From Mycobacterium sp. EPa45 (lineage in GTDB: Bacteria > Actinomycetota > Actinomycetes > Mycobacteriales > Mycobacteriaceae): DNA of 64,000 nt. The first letter of the stretch is position 1. The number at the start of each line of letters is the position of its first letter. Where the stretch lies: contig NZ_CP011773.1 of assembly GCF_001021385.1 (NCBI RefSeq), positions 4,464,001 through 4,528,000 on the forward strand, read 5' to 3'. The translations under genes and the position numbers were made by a program. The notes under the pieces are model-generated. The model saw only the letters and a program-made list of their open reading frames with translations. It was not told the origin of the DNA and did not search any database. Of the stretch, positions 35,194-44,498 are shown piece by piece.

Positions 35194-36188
35194 TTGATCG
35201 CAATCGGGTTGACCGGCGAGCCGACGGCGCCGGTGACGCTGAGCGGGGGCGCGACGAGCTGGAACTCGTAGCGGCCGTCGGCAGCGCAATCGGCGGCGAG
35301 TTCGGTCAGATTCCAGTACTCGCCCAGCATCAGGCCCATGTCCCGCAGACACAGCATGTGCATCGGCAGGATCGCGCCGTCGACACCGGAGGCCGGGTTC
35401 TCCACCATCAGGTTGTCGGCCGCGACCGCGGCGACCTGCTGGTCGGCCAGCCACGACGCGCACGTCCAATCCAGACCAGCGCCGGGCTCCTGCCCATCGC
35501 CGGTCTCCAAAAAGCGTGCCCACCAACCCGTTCGAATCAGCACGATATCGCCCGGCTCCACGGTGACACCCTGCGTGCGGGCCGCCTCGTCGAGCTCGGC
35601 CGGGGTGATCGGCTGACCGAGTTCACAAAAGGTCGGCACCCCGCGCAACTTCACGATGTCCAGCAGCACGCCGCGCGACGTGATGCCCTTGCTGTCGACC
35701 TTGTCGATGCCCAGGTAGTAGGCACCCAGACTGGTCACCGAGTCGGCCGGAAACCCGTTGTACAGCTTGTCCTCGTAGTAGACGTGCGACAGTGCATCCC
35801 ATTGCGTGGCGGCCTGCAGCGGCATGATGATCATGTCGTCGTTGAAGCGCATCGGCCCGGCTTCGGTGTACCCGCCCAGCTGCACGGCCGTCGGGTTACG
35901 CAACCACTTCGGTCCGTACTCCATCAGGGTGTTGGCGTCGCCGCCGTCGATCGTCATCACGTGGGTCGGGTTCTGCCGGTATTGGAACGCGCCTTGCGGT
36001 CCCGAGGAACCGAAGTCGACACCGAGCGGAAACACCTTGCCGTGCTGGACGGTTGCGGCGGCCTGCGCGACCTTCTCGGGGGTGATGAAGTTCAGCGTGC
36101 CGAGTTCGTCGTCATCGCCCCACCGGCCCCAGTTGCGGACGTCGTCGGCGACCCGACGGAAATCGCTCATGCTGGCCACGCTGGTCAT
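35190..36188 (-). CDS. Cyclase-family (kynurenine formamidase-like) hydrolase
   Basis: A 332-residue member of the cyclase family (PF04199). The metal-binding HxGTHxDxxxH motif is present in the variant LQAATQWDALSHVYYED, and GITSRGVLLDIVKLRG, EPGDIVLIRTGWWAR and LPMHMLCLRDMGLMLGEYWNL follow family order. The N-terminal WGRWGDDDELGTLNFITPEKV is typical of the larger actinobacterial members. Members hydrolyse amide, lactone or cyclic bonds using Mn or Zn; in this operon lactone or ring hydrolysis is plausible (inference). ATG 36188 overlaps the SDR stop as ATGA. Confidence 0.83.
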   Translation of the reverse strand: MTSVASMSDFRRVADDVRNWGRWGDDDELGTLNFITPEKVAQAAATVQHGKVFPLGVDFGSSGPQGAFQYRQNPTHVMTIDGGDANTLMEYGPKWLRNPTAVQLGGYTEAGPMRFNDDMIIMPLQAATQWDALSHVYYEDKLYNGFPADSVTSLGAYYLGIDKVDSKGITSRGVLLDIVKLRGVPTFCELGQPITPAELDEAARTQGVTVEPGDIVLIRTGWWARFLETGDGQEPGAGLDWTCASWLADQQVAAVAADNLMVENPASGVDGAILPMHMLCLRDMGLMLGEYWNLTELAADCAADGRYEFQLVAPPLSVTGAVGSPVNPIAIK

Positions 36189-36997
36189 CCCTTCTCGTAG
36201 TCGGCCGCTTGCCGCGCCGCGATGGTGCCGCCGTCGGCCCAGATGACCTGGCCGGTGATGTAACCGGCTGCCTTACTGCCCAGGAAGACCAACACTGCAG
36301 CCTGCTCGGCGGGGTCCGATACCCGGCCCAGCGGCTTGGGAATGTCGTCGAGCAGACCCGGCCCATAGGCCGACCGCAGCTGGTCGAGGATCGGCGTCTC
36401 GGTGACGCCGGGTCCGGTGCAGTTGATCCGAATACCCCTGGCGCCCAGCGGGACAGCGTTGGTCACCGTGTAGCCGATGATCGCCTCCTTGGACAGCCGG
36501 TACCCGCCGTCGGCCAGCGCGTCGGCGTGGCTATGACACCAGTCGATGCCCTCGGCCATCGAGCCCGTCGCCAGCAGACCGGCCGCCTGCGGCAGGTTCT
36601 CACGGTAGTTCGCGGCGGCCAGGGACGACACGCAATTCACCGACGAGCCCGGCCCCAGTTTCGGCAGCAGCGCTTCGGTGAGGTGCCGCATGCCAAGGAA
36701 GTTGATCGTGACGACCAGCAGCGGATTGCCGATGCCCGAGGACACTCCCGCCACGTTGAACAGCGCATCGACCCGGTCGCCGACTGCGTTCGCCACCCGG
36801 TCGATCGAGCCGGGGTCGGCCAGGTCGAGCTCGATGAATTTCCCCGGCCCGGGCGCCGGGCGGCGGACATCGAGGCCGACCACTTCGGCACCCAAGTCGG
36901 TGAGCTGCTGGCACAGCTGCGCGCCGATACCCGACGCGCAGCCGGTGACTACCACCCGGCGGCCGTCGTAGCGCAGCAGATCGTCGATGGGGGCCAT
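36185..36997 (-). CDS. Short-chain dehydrogenase/reductase
   Basis: A 270-residue SDR: VVVTGCASGIGAQLCQQL (about 14-31), Asp at the end of beta-2 (LDVRRPAP), NVAG, catalytic-Ser region CVSSLAA, and YRLSKEAIIGY with Tyr and Lys spaced as usual. An extended segment before the catalytic Tyr (AGLLATGSMAEGIDWCHSH) resembles the hydroxysteroid dehydrogenase/carveol dehydrogenase style of actinobacterial SDRs. Starts 3 bp after the LLM gene. Likely NAD-dependent alcohol oxidation. Confidence 0.86.
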   Translation of the reverse strand: MAPIDDLLRYDGRRVVVTGCASGIGAQLCQQLTDLGAEVVGLDVRRPAPGPGKFIELDLADPGSIDRVANAVGDRVDALFNVAGVSSGIGNPLLVVTINFLGMRHLTEALLPKLGPGSSVNCVSSLAAANYRENLPQAAGLLATGSMAEGIDWCHSHADALADGGYRLSKEAIIGYTVTNAVPLGARGIRINCTGPGVTETPILDQLRSAYGPGLLDDIPKPLGRVSDPAEQAAVLVFLGSKAAGYITGQVIWADGGTIAARQAADYEKG

Positions 36998-37000
36998 GTC

Positions 37001-38308
37001 CTACTTGGCTTCCCGCTTCTCCTTCTCCAGTTGCGCGGCCTTGACGCGACCCTCGTTGATCTCGGCCATCGCCTCGGGAATCTCTCCGGCAGTGAACTTT
37101 CCACCGCGGCCGGTCGGCAGCCCACCGAAGGCGTAGGTCTCGTCGAACAACGGTGCGTCGAGCGGCTGGCGGCGCGCCTCGACCTTTTCGATCACCGGCT
37201 CGAGACGCTTGGCCTTGTCCTTGACGGCCTTGGCGTCGCGTTCGATGAACTCGGGCAGGATCTCCTTGCCCATGATCTCGATGGACTCCATCGTGCCCTC
37301 GTGGCTGCGCGGGTTGAGCAGCAGAATGATCTCGTCGACCCCGCTGGCCTCGTAGCTACGCAGGAACTCGCGCACGGTCTCGGGCGAACCGATGGCACCG
37401 CGGCCCGGACCGTATGCGAGGGTGGGGTCTTCCTTGACCGCGTTCTCGTACAGCTCCCACACACCGGTGCGGCCGGGGGTGTGCATGCCGTTGATGTAGT
37501 AGTGCATGATGCCGAACGAGAAGAAGCCGCCACCGATGCCGATCTTCTTGATCGCCTCCTCGTCGGTCTTGGCCACCATCATCGACAGGTCACCGCCGAT
37601 CGCAAGCAGGTTCGGGTTGATCGCCGGGGTGATCGGTGCGCCCTGGGCCTCGAATTCCTGGTAATAGCCGTCGACGCGCGTCTTGAGCGCCTCGGGGCCG
37701 GTGTAGGCGAAACTCAGTGCACCGATCGCCTTTTGGGCCGCCATCTGCACCGACGACGGGCGGGTGCACGCCACCCAGACCGGCGGGTGCGGGCTCTGCA
37801 GCGGCTTGGGAATGACGTTGCGGGCCGGCATCTCGACATGCTCGCCCTTGAATCCGGTGAACGGTGCCTCGGTCATACACCGGATCGACACCTCGAGCGC
37901 TTCTTCCCACATCGTGCGCTTGTCGGCGGGGTCGATGTCGAAGCCACCGAGCTCGGCGACCGACGAGCCCTCACCCGTGCCGAATTCGACCCGCCCGTTG
38001 GACAGGTGGTCCAGCGTGGCGACCCGCTCGGCGATACGTGCCGGGTGGTTGATCGGCGGCGGCAGATGCATGACGCCGAAGCCGAGGCGAATGTTCTTGG
38101 TGCGCTGGCTGGCCGCGGCCAGGAACATCTCCGGTGCGGTGGAGTGGCAGTACTCCTCCAGGAAGTGGTGCTCGGTGAGCCACACGGTGGAGAACCCGGC
38201 CTTATCCGCGAGTTCCACCTCGTCGAGGCCATGTTGGAACAGCTGGTGCTCGTCGTCCTCCGACCACGGCCGCGGCAGCGGGAACTCGTAGAACAGCGAG
38301 ATTTTCAT
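37001..38308 (-). CDS. LLM-class flavin/F420-dependent oxidoreductase with C-terminal extension
   Basis: A 435-residue luciferase-like protein: [57 protein letters not shown] and LSNGRVEFGTGEGSS are standard LLM segments. It exceeds the usual 330-360 residues because of a charged C-terminal extension after about residue 355 (RDAKAVKDKAKRLEPVIEK...EKEKREAK). FMN-type monooxygenase or F420 dehydrogenase cannot be told apart here. ATG 38308 overlaps the flavoprotein stop as ATGA. In this operon a Baeyer-Villiger or ring-opening monooxygenation is a reasonable guess. Confidence 0.84.
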   Translation of the reverse strand: MKISLFYEFPLPRPWSEDDEHQLFQHGLDEVELADKAGFSTVWLTEHHFLEEYCHSTAPEMFLAAASQRTKNIRLGFGVMHLPPPINHPARIAERVATLDHLSNGRVEFGTGEGSSVAELGGFDIDPADKRTMWEEALEVSIRCMTEAPFTGFKGEHVEMPARNVIPKPLQSPHPPVWVACTRPSSVQMAAQKAIGALSFAYTGPEALKTRVDGYYQEFEAQGAPITPAINPNLLAIGGDLSMMVAKTDEEAIKKIGIGGGFFSFGIMHYYINGMHTPGRTGVWELYENAVKEDPTLAYGPGRGAIGSPETVREFLRSYEASGVDEIILLLNPRSHEGTMESIEIMGKEILPEFIERDAKAVKDKAKRLEPVIEKVEARRQPLDAPLFDETYAFGGLPTGRGGKFTAGEIPEAMAEINEGRVKAAQLEKEKREAK

Positions 38309-40032
38309 GCGGTTACCTCTCGATTGGAATTGTGGGAGATGTGTTCTGCTGCGACGTATCCGAACGTCATAGCGGGTCCGATGGTGGCGCCGGCGCCGGC
38401 GTAGCTGCGACCCATCACCGCAGCCGAGGCGTTCCCGGTGGCGTACAACCCACCGATGACGGAGCCGTCCTCACGCAGCACCCGGGCATGTTCGTCGGTG
38501 AGCAGGCCACCGGAGGTGCCGAGGTCGCCGAGGATGATCTGGAAGGCCAGGTACGGTGGCTTGCCCAGCGGCGCGAGGTTGGGATTGGGCAGCGTGGGGT
38601 CGCCGTAGTAGTTGTCGTAAGCGCTGTCGCCGCGGTTGAAGTCGTCATCGTGGCCATTGCGCGCCAATTCGTTGAACCGGGTTGCGGTGCACTGCAATTC
38701 GTCTTCCGGGACGCCGATCTTGGCCGCCAGCTCACCGAACGTGTCGGCGGCCACCACGATCCCGGAGTCCAGCCACGCCTGGGGGATCTTGCGCCCGGTG
38801 GGTACCGGGGCGAACGGCACTTTCGGGATCGGCAGGTGCCCACCCACCACATAGCGGTGGAACGACGCAATGTCGGTGATGAGCCAGCACGGAATGTGCT
38901 GCACGCCCGTCTGCTCGCCCTCGATCATGGCGTGCGCGAAGTCCATGTAGGGCGCCGCCTCGTTGATGAACCGCTTGCCTGCGCCGTTGACCACGAACTG
39001 CGCGGGCATCATCCGTTCGTTGAGCATGAACTGCAGGCGCCCGTCCGGCCAGCACATCGCGGGAAACCACCACGCCTCGTCGAGCAGATCGGTGGCGGCA
39101 CCCACTTTCTGGCCCGCCCGGATACCGTCGCCGGTGGACGCGGGATTTCCGAAACTCCAGTCCTTCTCGAGCAGCGGGAGGTGCTCACGACGCCACGCCA
39201 TGTCGTGGTCGAACCCACCGGACGCCATCACCACGCCGCGCCGCGCGCCGATCCGCAGTGGTTTGCCGGCCCGTTCCACCACGGCTCCCACCACTCGTCC
39301 TTCAGCGCCGTCTGAATCCATTATCAGCTCGGTCATGGGCGCCGACAGCCACAGCGGGATGTCCTTCTCCATGAGTGCCAACCGCATTCGCGCCATCAGG
39401 GACTGCCCGATGGCAGCCATCCGTTCGCCGAAGACCCGGGCCTTGAACATCCGCCAGATCAGCTTGACCAGCACGGCCTTGCCACGCCAGTTCTGACGCA
39501 CCTGATAGAACAACCGAAGGTCCTTGGGGGCGAACCAGATTCCCTTCGGCGCCAGCGCCAGCGGCGCGAGCAGGTTCTGCTCCTCGTCGCCGAGCTTGCG
39601 CAGGTCGATCTCGGGGACGTTGATGGTGCTGCCGCGTTCGGACCCGCCCGGCAGCTCCGGGTAGTAGTCGGCGTACCCAGGCTTCCAGACGAATTCGAAC
39701 CAGTTGCTCGACTTCTCCAGGAACTCCATCATCTCCGGTGCGGTGTCGACATACGCGCGCAGCCGCTCGTCGCTGACCAGGCCCCCGGTGATGGTCTTGA
39801 GATACTCGAACACCCCGTCGGGATGTGGGGAGTAGCCAGCCTTGCGTTGTGACGGCGCACCGGGCACCCAGATGCCGCCGCCGGAAAGCGCGGACGAACC
39901 ACCGAATTTGGCCGACTTCTCGACGATCAGGGTGTCGAAACCCAACGCGTCGGCGCGCAGCGCCGCAGTCATCCCGCCCGCGCCGGAACCGACGACGAGA
40001 ACGTCGACGGAGTGATCGAACGACTGTGTCAT
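38305..40032 (-). CDS. KstD-like FAD-dependent dehydrogenase/reductase
   Basis: A 575-residue FAD protein of the 3-ketosteroid-delta1-dehydrogenase / fumarate reductase flavoprotein family: [20 protein letters not shown] (about 9-28), [23 protein letters not shown] (about 36-58), [14 protein letters not shown] and the C-terminal [32 protein letters not shown]. These fit KstD-type enzymes that remove or add hydrogen next to a carbonyl. The true steroid substrate is not shown. ATG 40032 overlaps the MhpB-like stop as ATGA. A second, more distant family member is at 44499-46133 on the other side of the IclR gene. Confidence 0.87.
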   Translation of the reverse strand: MTQSFDHSVDVLVVGSGAGGMTAALRADALGFDTLIVEKSAKFGGSSALSGGGIWVPGAPSQRKAGYSPHPDGVFEYLKTITGGLVSDERLRAYVDTAPEMMEFLEKSSNWFEFVWKPGYADYYPELPGGSERGSTINVPEIDLRKLGDEEQNLLAPLALAPKGIWFAPKDLRLFYQVRQNWRGKAVLVKLIWRMFKARVFGERMAAIGQSLMARMRLALMEKDIPLWLSAPMTELIMDSDGAEGRVVGAVVERAGKPLRIGARRGVVMASGGFDHDMAWRREHLPLLEKDWSFGNPASTGDGIRAGQKVGAATDLLDEAWWFPAMCWPDGRLQFMLNERMMPAQFVVNGAGKRFINEAAPYMDFAHAMIEGEQTGVQHIPCWLITDIASFHRYVVGGHLPIPKVPFAPVPTGRKIPQAWLDSGIVVAADTFGELAAKIGVPEDELQCTATRFNELARNGHDDDFNRGDSAYDNYYGDPTLPNPNLAPLGKPPYLAFQIILGDLGTSGGLLTDEHARVLREDGSVIGGLYATGNASAAVMGRSYAGAGATIGPAMTFGYVAAEHISHNSNREVTA

Positions 40033-40982
40033 GACTCGGGAACCGCCGTTCGGATCGCGAATCCCGCGATCAACTCTGGAGCGGCGCGGTAGAAACGCTG
40101 CTGCGTCTGATAGTCACCCTGAGCCGCCAGCGCGGCGAAAGCCGCCACCCAGGTGCGGATCTCGTGCGCCGAGTTGCCGGCCTCGCGGGCGATCCAGTCG
40201 TTGGTCCAGCCGTCCACCTCAGCCAGCCGGTTGCCGTCGATCAGGTCCAGCAGCGCGCGATCCCACTCCGGGTTCAGCGGCTGCAATGGGCTCTGCCCGT
40301 GGGCGAATTCGTGCGCTGCGGCGATCACGGCCTGCTGCCGCGCAGCGCGCCCTTCCGCAGACATCGGCGCCCCGGCGACGATGCGCTCCAGCGCGGCCGG
40401 CGGCGCCGTCGCCAGCGTCGGCACCGGAGGATCATGGGACAGCCCACCGGACCCGACGACCAGCACCCGCTTGTCCAAGGTCGACAGGAATTGACCGATC
40501 GCGGTGCCCAACGCCCGGGTGCGCTTGAGCGGCCCCAGCGGGGTCGCCACCGAGTTGATGAACACCGGGATCACCGGAGGCGCTGCCGCGCGCAGATTTT
40601 CGGAGCCGAACAGTGCCTCGAGCGGCTGAACCGTTCCGTGATCGACCTCCATGGCCGCCGACAGCGACACGTCGACGCCGGCTTCCCATACCGCTGCGGC
40701 CATCTCGTTGGCCAGATCGGCAGGCACATCGAGCGGGCCGGCGTAGGTGCCGTAATCGCCGACACCGGATGCCGCACTGCCGATGCAGAACGGCGGCATC
40801 AGCCGGTAGAAGAACCCGTTGTAGTGATCCGGCGAGAAAATGACTACCAGCTCGGGGTCGAAATCCGCTATGAAGTCCCGGGTTTCGGCCAGCCGGGCGT
40901 TGATGTCGTCAAGCAGTTCCGCCGACGGGCCGGGAAGGTTCAGCAGCGGGCTGTGTGACATGCAACAGAGCGCCAGTGGCAT
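40029..40982 (-). CDS. mhpB: MhpB-like class III extradiol ring-cleavage dioxygenase
   Basis: A 317-residue LigB-superfamily protein very close in motif to E. coli MhpB (2,3-dihydroxyphenylpropionate 1,2-dioxygenase): CCMSHSPLL at the N-terminus, [72 protein letters not shown] and a C-terminal [12 protein letters not shown]. Fe(II) uses these His/Glu residues to split the catechol ring next to the hydroxyls. ATG 40982 has GGGAGGAGG in front, so the start is secure although it lies 74 bp inside the 3' end of the MhpA-like gene. Confidence 0.93.
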   Translation of the reverse strand: MPLALCCMSHSPLLNLPGPSAELLDDINARLAETRDFIADFDPELVVIFSPDHYNGFFYRLMPPFCIGSAASGVGDYGTYAGPLDVPADLANEMAAAVWEAGVDVSLSAAMEVDHGTVQPLEALFGSENLRAAAPPVIPVFINSVATPLGPLKRTRALGTAIGQFLSTLDKRVLVVGSGGLSHDPPVPTLATAPPAALERIVAGAPMSAEGRAARQQAVIAAAHEFAHGQSPLQPLNPEWDRALLDLIDGNRLAEVDGWTNDWIAREAGNSAHEIRTWVAAFAALAAQGDYQTQQRFYRAAPELIAGFAIRTAVPES

Positions 40983-42621
40983 CGGTGCCTCCTCCCGGGG
41001 TCAGGGTGAGTTTGTCGAGCAGGGCCGCGCTCAGCTCCGGTGTGCGTTGCGCGATGCAGGCGCCGGCGATGCAGCGGTCGGGCCGCAGGAACATCACCGA
41101 TTCTTCGTGGGCGTCGAACCACGCCTTCAGCGCCCCGGTCCGGTCGCCGACCACGATCACGTCCGGGTCGTCGTGTCCGGTCCAGTGCAACTGAGTGATC
41201 GGGCGCAACGCGACGAAAGCCGCACCGAGCGACTTCCACGCGGCAAAGGCCTCTTCCCCCAGCAGTTGCCGAGGGTTGTTGCTCCAGCAGACGAAGGCGA
41301 ACCACGGGCCGACGACGTCGTCGAGCAGAACGTTCTGCCGATCCCGGGTGTCCACCCGCGGCTGGATGAACAGCGTGCCCACCGCCGAGGACGGCGGCCG
41401 CGGCTCACTGTGCACGACCGCGCCCTGTTCGTAACGCGGCATCGGTTTGAACCGCATCTCCAGCACGTAGCGCTTCAGCGACGGCACCAGCGACGCGGCG
41501 CGGATCACCACATCGCGCGCGGCGGCGACGCGCGCGTTGGTCGGTGAGATCACCTTGCCGACGGTGGTCGACAGGTCGATCATCGCCCGGGCATGCTTCC
41601 GCCGCTCGACGTCATAGCTGTCCAGCAGCGCATCGCGGGCTTGACCCTTGACCACCGCCGCAAGCTTCCAGCCGAGGTTGGCCGCGTCGCGGATGCCGCT
41701 GTTGTAGCCCTGGCCCTGCCAGACCGGCATGAGGTGAGCGGCGTCGCCGGCAATCAGGATGCGGCCCTTGCGAAACGAGCTGGCGATCCGGGAATGGTGG
41801 GTGTACAGCCGGCGGCGGATGATGTCGACCCTGTCGGGGTACGGCACCAGCCGCGACAGCATCTGCGCCACGAAGGCGGGATCCTCGGCCTGCTCGTCGG
41901 TTTCATGGCCGTGGATCAGGAACTCGAAACGCCGGATGCCGTGCGCGATGGCGATCGAGACGTACGGCCGGACCGGGTCGGCTCCGACCTCGCTGTTCGG
42001 ATGTCCGAGCGGGTCGTTGGCGATGTCGACGACCAGCCAGCGGGTCGACGAGGTGGTGCCGTCGAACGACACCCCCATCAGGCGCCGGGTGGCGCTTCGA
42101 CCGCCGTCGCAACCAACGACGTAGCGGGTATTGACCTTTCGCGGCCCGCCACCGACGGGCGACAGCTCGACGGTGACGCCGCCGGCGGTTTCGGTGATCG
42201 AGGTCATCGGATGACTCCATGCCACCTCGACGTTGTCGAACCGGTCGAGACCCTTGTACAGCTCGGCGTCGACCAGTGGCTGGACGAACCCGTTGCGCTT
42301 GGGCCAGCCGAATCGCGCGTCGGGCGGCGCCATTTCGGCCAACAGCCGGCGCTTGCCGTCGTAGAACCGCAGGATCTGATTGGGAACCGTGTGCGGCAGG
42401 ACCGCGTCCACCAGTCCGATCGCCTGGAAAGTGCGCAGGCCTTCATCGTCGAGACCGACTCCACGCGGATAATCGATCAACGCGTCCCGCTCGTCGACGA
42501 CCAGCGTGCGGACGCCTTGCAGGCCAAGGATATTGGCCAGGGTCAACCCGACCGGCCCCGCGCCGACCACAACGACGTCGACCCCGGGGACCGTGCCGTT
42601 GCCGTTCGCAGCCGCCGTCAT
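40909..42621 (-). CDS. mhpA: MhpA-like 3-(3-hydroxyphenyl)propionate hydroxylase
   Basis: A 570-residue FAD aromatic hydroxylase: [20 protein letters not shown] (about 14-33), [34 protein letters not shown] (DG motif), [20 protein letters not shown] (GD motif) and a C-terminal thioredoxin-like domain. These fit MhpA, which adds the second hydroxyl before ring cleavage by MhpB. ATG 42621 is used; an in-frame start at 42789 lies inside mhpC. Its last 74 bp overlap mhpB in another frame, giving a 20-odd residue tail ([17 protein letters not shown]) read from DNA that also encodes the MhpB N-terminus. Confidence 0.91.
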   Translation of the reverse strand: MTAAANGNGTVPGVDVVVVGAGPVGLTLANILGLQGVRTLVVDERDALIDYPRGVGLDDEGLRTFQAIGLVDAVLPHTVPNQILRFYDGKRRLLAEMAPPDARFGWPKRNGFVQPLVDAELYKGLDRFDNVEVAWSHPMTSITETAGGVTVELSPVGGGPRKVNTRYVVGCDGGRSATRRLMGVSFDGTTSSTRWLVVDIANDPLGHPNSEVGADPVRPYVSIAIAHGIRRFEFLIHGHETDEQAEDPAFVAQMLSRLVPYPDRVDIIRRRLYTHHSRIASSFRKGRILIAGDAAHLMPVWQGQGYNSGIRDAANLGWKLAAVVKGQARDALLDSYDVERRKHARAMIDLSTTVGKVISPTNARVAAARDVVIRAASLVPSLKRYVLEMRFKPMPRYEQGAVVHSEPRPPSSAVGTLFIQPRVDTRDRQNVLLDDVVGPWFAFVCWSNNPRQLLGEEAFAAWKSLGAAFVALRPITQLHWTGHDDPDVIVVGDRTGALKAWFDAHEESVMFLRPDRCIAGACIAQRTPELSAALLDKLTLTPGGGTDATGALLHVTQPAAEPSRPVGGTA

Positions 42622-42623
42622 GC

Positions 42624-43487
42624 TCACCGGTCCAACAGGAAGTCGATGTGCAGGCGGTTGAAAGTCTTGGGGTCCTCGTACTGCGGCCAGTGTCCGCAGC
42701 CTTCCATGACCTCGAAGCGGGCGCCCGGGATCATCTCCGAGATCCGGCGCCCCTCGGTCGTGTCGGCGGTCGGGTCGTCGCTGGTCCACAGCACTAGTGT
42801 CGGGGCCGTGATGGCACCGTAGTCACTGGGAGTCATCAGGTTCCGCTGCCTGATCTCCGGATCTTGCAACGCCATGATGTGGCGCATCGCGTTGACGAAG
42901 CCGGGCTGCCGGTACACCCGCTGGCGGCTGGCGACGATGTCGTCGTAGTCCTTGGACTTGTCGGCCATCAGCCACTTGATCCTGGCCTGCACGGTTTCCC
43001 AGCTCGGGTTCTCTGCGGCGGCCATCGACAGCGTGATGATCCGCTTCATCACCTCGGGGTCCGCCTGCGATCCGCCGGCAGTGTTGAGCACCAATCGCTC
43101 GAGCCGGTCAGGATGGTCGACGGCGAAGCGCGAGGCCACCCAGCCGCCCAGCGATTCGCCGGAGATGTAGGCCTTTTCCGCGCCGATCGCGTCGAGGACA
43201 GCGGCGAGATGGTCGACGTAGTGGGGGATCTCCAGCAGGTGGCCGGGCTTGTCGGTGTAGCCGTGCCCGAGCATGTCGATCGACCAGGTGGAGAAGTATT
43301 CGGCGTGAGCCTCGAGGTTGCGGACGTAGGCCTCGGCGTGCCCACCCGAACCGTGCAGGAGCACGAGCGTCGGGTTCGTCGGATCGCCGGCGTGGAGATA
43401 ACGGGTGCGCACGCCGCCGGCATCCAGATAGCCCTGTGAGAATGCAACGCCCTGCAGGTCGCTCCAGACGCTCTCGAACTCCGGCAC
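42624..43487 (-). CDS. mhpC: MhpC-like meta-cleavage product hydrolase
   Basis: A 287-residue alpha/beta-hydrolase of the C-C hydrolase group: [32 protein letters not shown], nucleophile in [14 protein letters not shown], acid in [12 protein letters not shown], and His in [15 protein letters not shown]. It would hydrolyse the 2-hydroxy-dienoate produced by MhpB. GTG 43487 is the start. It opens an eight-gene operon running to 34354; a GAGAAY-type site lies 22 bp upstream. No mhpD/E/F genes (hydratase, aldolase, dehydrogenase) are seen in the window. Confidence 0.87.
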   Translation of the reverse strand: MPEFESVWSDLQGVAFSQGYLDAGGVRTRYLHAGDPTNPTLVLLHGSGGHAEAYVRNLEAHAEYFSTWSIDMLGHGYTDKPGHLLEIPHYVDHLAAVLDAIGAEKAYISGESLGGWVASRFAVDHPDRLERLVLNTAGGSQADPEVMKRIITLSMAAAENPSWETVQARIKWLMADKSKDYDDIVASRQRVYRQPGFVNAMRHIMALQDPEIRQRNLMTPSDYGAITAPTLVLWTSDDPTADTTEGRRISEMIPGARFEVMEGCGHWPQYEDPKTFNRLHIDFLLDR

Positions 43488-43508
43488 CCAGCTGCCCCTA
43501 TCCTCAGT

Positions 43509-43523
43509 GATAATGGGATTCTC
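43509..43523. promoter_or_regulatory. GAGAAY-N3-RTTCTC palindrome, copy 4
   Basis: GATAAT-GGG-ATTCTC matches 11 of 12 fixed positions. It lies 22 bp before the mhpC-like start, the same spacing as copy 2 before the amidohydrolase. Its reverse complement has the same GAGAAT...ATTATC variant as copy 1. Confidence 0.6.
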
Positions 43524-43550
43524 GCTTTTTGTAAGCGGTATGTGTAATTA

Positions 43551-43576
43551 TTGAACTATGGTGTGCGATAGTTTAA
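43551..43576. promoter_or_regulatory. Candidate IclR operator (inverted repeat)
   Basis: TTGAACTAT and ATAGTTTAA form 9-bp arms with one mismatch around an 8-bp spacer. It stands between mhpC and the divergent IclR gene, 64 bp before mhpC and 83 bp before ATG 43659. IclR proteins bind such AT-richer palindromes in their own divergent promoters. Confidence 0.55.
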
Positions 43577-43658
43577 GAGCATCACTCTCGGAGTGCCGTC
43601 TGTCAAGACACTTCGGGGTGACTCGAACCCGATCTCGCACCTCAGCCACGGGAACGAC

Positions 43659-44360
43659 ATGACGCAGACACCCACCGAAAGCCCGGTCAGCGCTGCGCCG
43701 GGATCACAGACCCTGGCCCGCGGCTTGCACGCGTTACAGCTGGTCGCGGCCACCAAAGGCGGGCTCACCATCCAGCAGGTGGCCGACCACATCGGTGTGC
43801 ACCGGACGATCGCCTACCGGCTGCTGAGCACCCTGGCCTCCTACCGGCTGGTGGCCAAGGCCGAGGACGGACGGTTTCGTGCCGCGGCCGGCCTGGCCGC
43901 CCTGGGCGCGTCGTTCGACAACAACATCCGCGAGCTGTCCATGCCGACACTGCGCGATCTGGCCGACGAGCTCGGAACGACGGTGTCGCTGCTGGTCGCC
44001 GAGGGCGATCAGCAGGTCGCGATCGCTGTCATAGTGCCCACCCGGGTGTCGTATCAACTGTCGTTCCACGAGGGCAGTCGCTACCCCCTCGACCGCGGTG
44101 CGGCCGGGATTGCCCTGCTGGCGAGCATGCCGGCACGCCCGGGCGAACGCCCGCTGGTGACCCGCGCGCGCGAGCAGGGCTGGATCATCACCTACGGCGA
44201 GGTCGAGCCCAACACCTACGGCCTCGCGGTCCCCGTGCATCGGCCCCCCGGCTCGCCGCACACCTGCATCAACCTGATCTCGCATCGTGAAGACGTCGTG
44301 CTGCACGGCCGGGAGTCCGCGATCGCGGCGGCCCAACGCCTTTCGACCGTGCTGAGTTAA
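43659..44360 (+). CDS. IclR-family regulator
   Basis: A 233-residue IclR protein: winged HTH about residues 15-75 (LARGLHALQLVAATKGGLTI, VADHIGVHRTIAYRLLSTLA) and a ligand-binding effector domain (LADELGTTVSLLVAEGDQQV, YPLDRGAAGIALLA, YGLAVPVHRPPG). ATG 43659 is chosen; an in-frame start at 43593 would add 22 residues and sit close to the operator. It is divergent from the mhp-type operon and 138 bp before the flavoprotein gene, so it probably controls the mhp operon, itself and perhaps the flavoprotein in response to an aromatic acid. Confidence 0.87.
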   Translation: MTQTPTESPVSAAPGSQTLARGLHALQLVAATKGGLTIQQVADHIGVHRTIAYRLLSTLASYRLVAKAEDGRFRAAAGLAALGASFDNNIRELSMPTLRDLADELGTTVSLLVAEGDQQVAIAVIVPTRVSYQLSFHEGSRYPLDRGAAGIALLASMPARPGERPLVTRAREQGWIITYGEVEPNTYGLAVPVHRPPGSPHTCINLISHREDVVLHGRESAIAAAQRLSTVLS

Positions 44361-44397
44361 GCACCCCGCTGAACTGGGCAAATGGCGATGCGGCCGC

Positions 44398-44427
44398 TTG
44401 ACACTGTGCGATCGGCGTCGTTAGCGT
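44398..44427 (+). promoter_or_regulatory. Possible SigA-type promoter
   Basis: TTGACA at 44398-44403 and TAGCGT (fits mycobacterial TAnnnT) at 44422-44427 are 18 bp apart, about 70 bp before the flavoprotein ATG 44499. Suggests the flavoprotein has its own promoter apart from iclR. Confidence 0.45.
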
Positions 44428-44498
44428 GACAACAACGAACACCCGCGTTCGGTAAATGCACACGCCAATGCTCGTGTGCGGCAATAGGAGTGAAGGCG

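Noticed and set aside
36209..38404. 731-codon open frame on the + strand
   Set aside because: Antisense to the SDR and LLM genes; its translation is Arg/Gly/His-rich with no domain.
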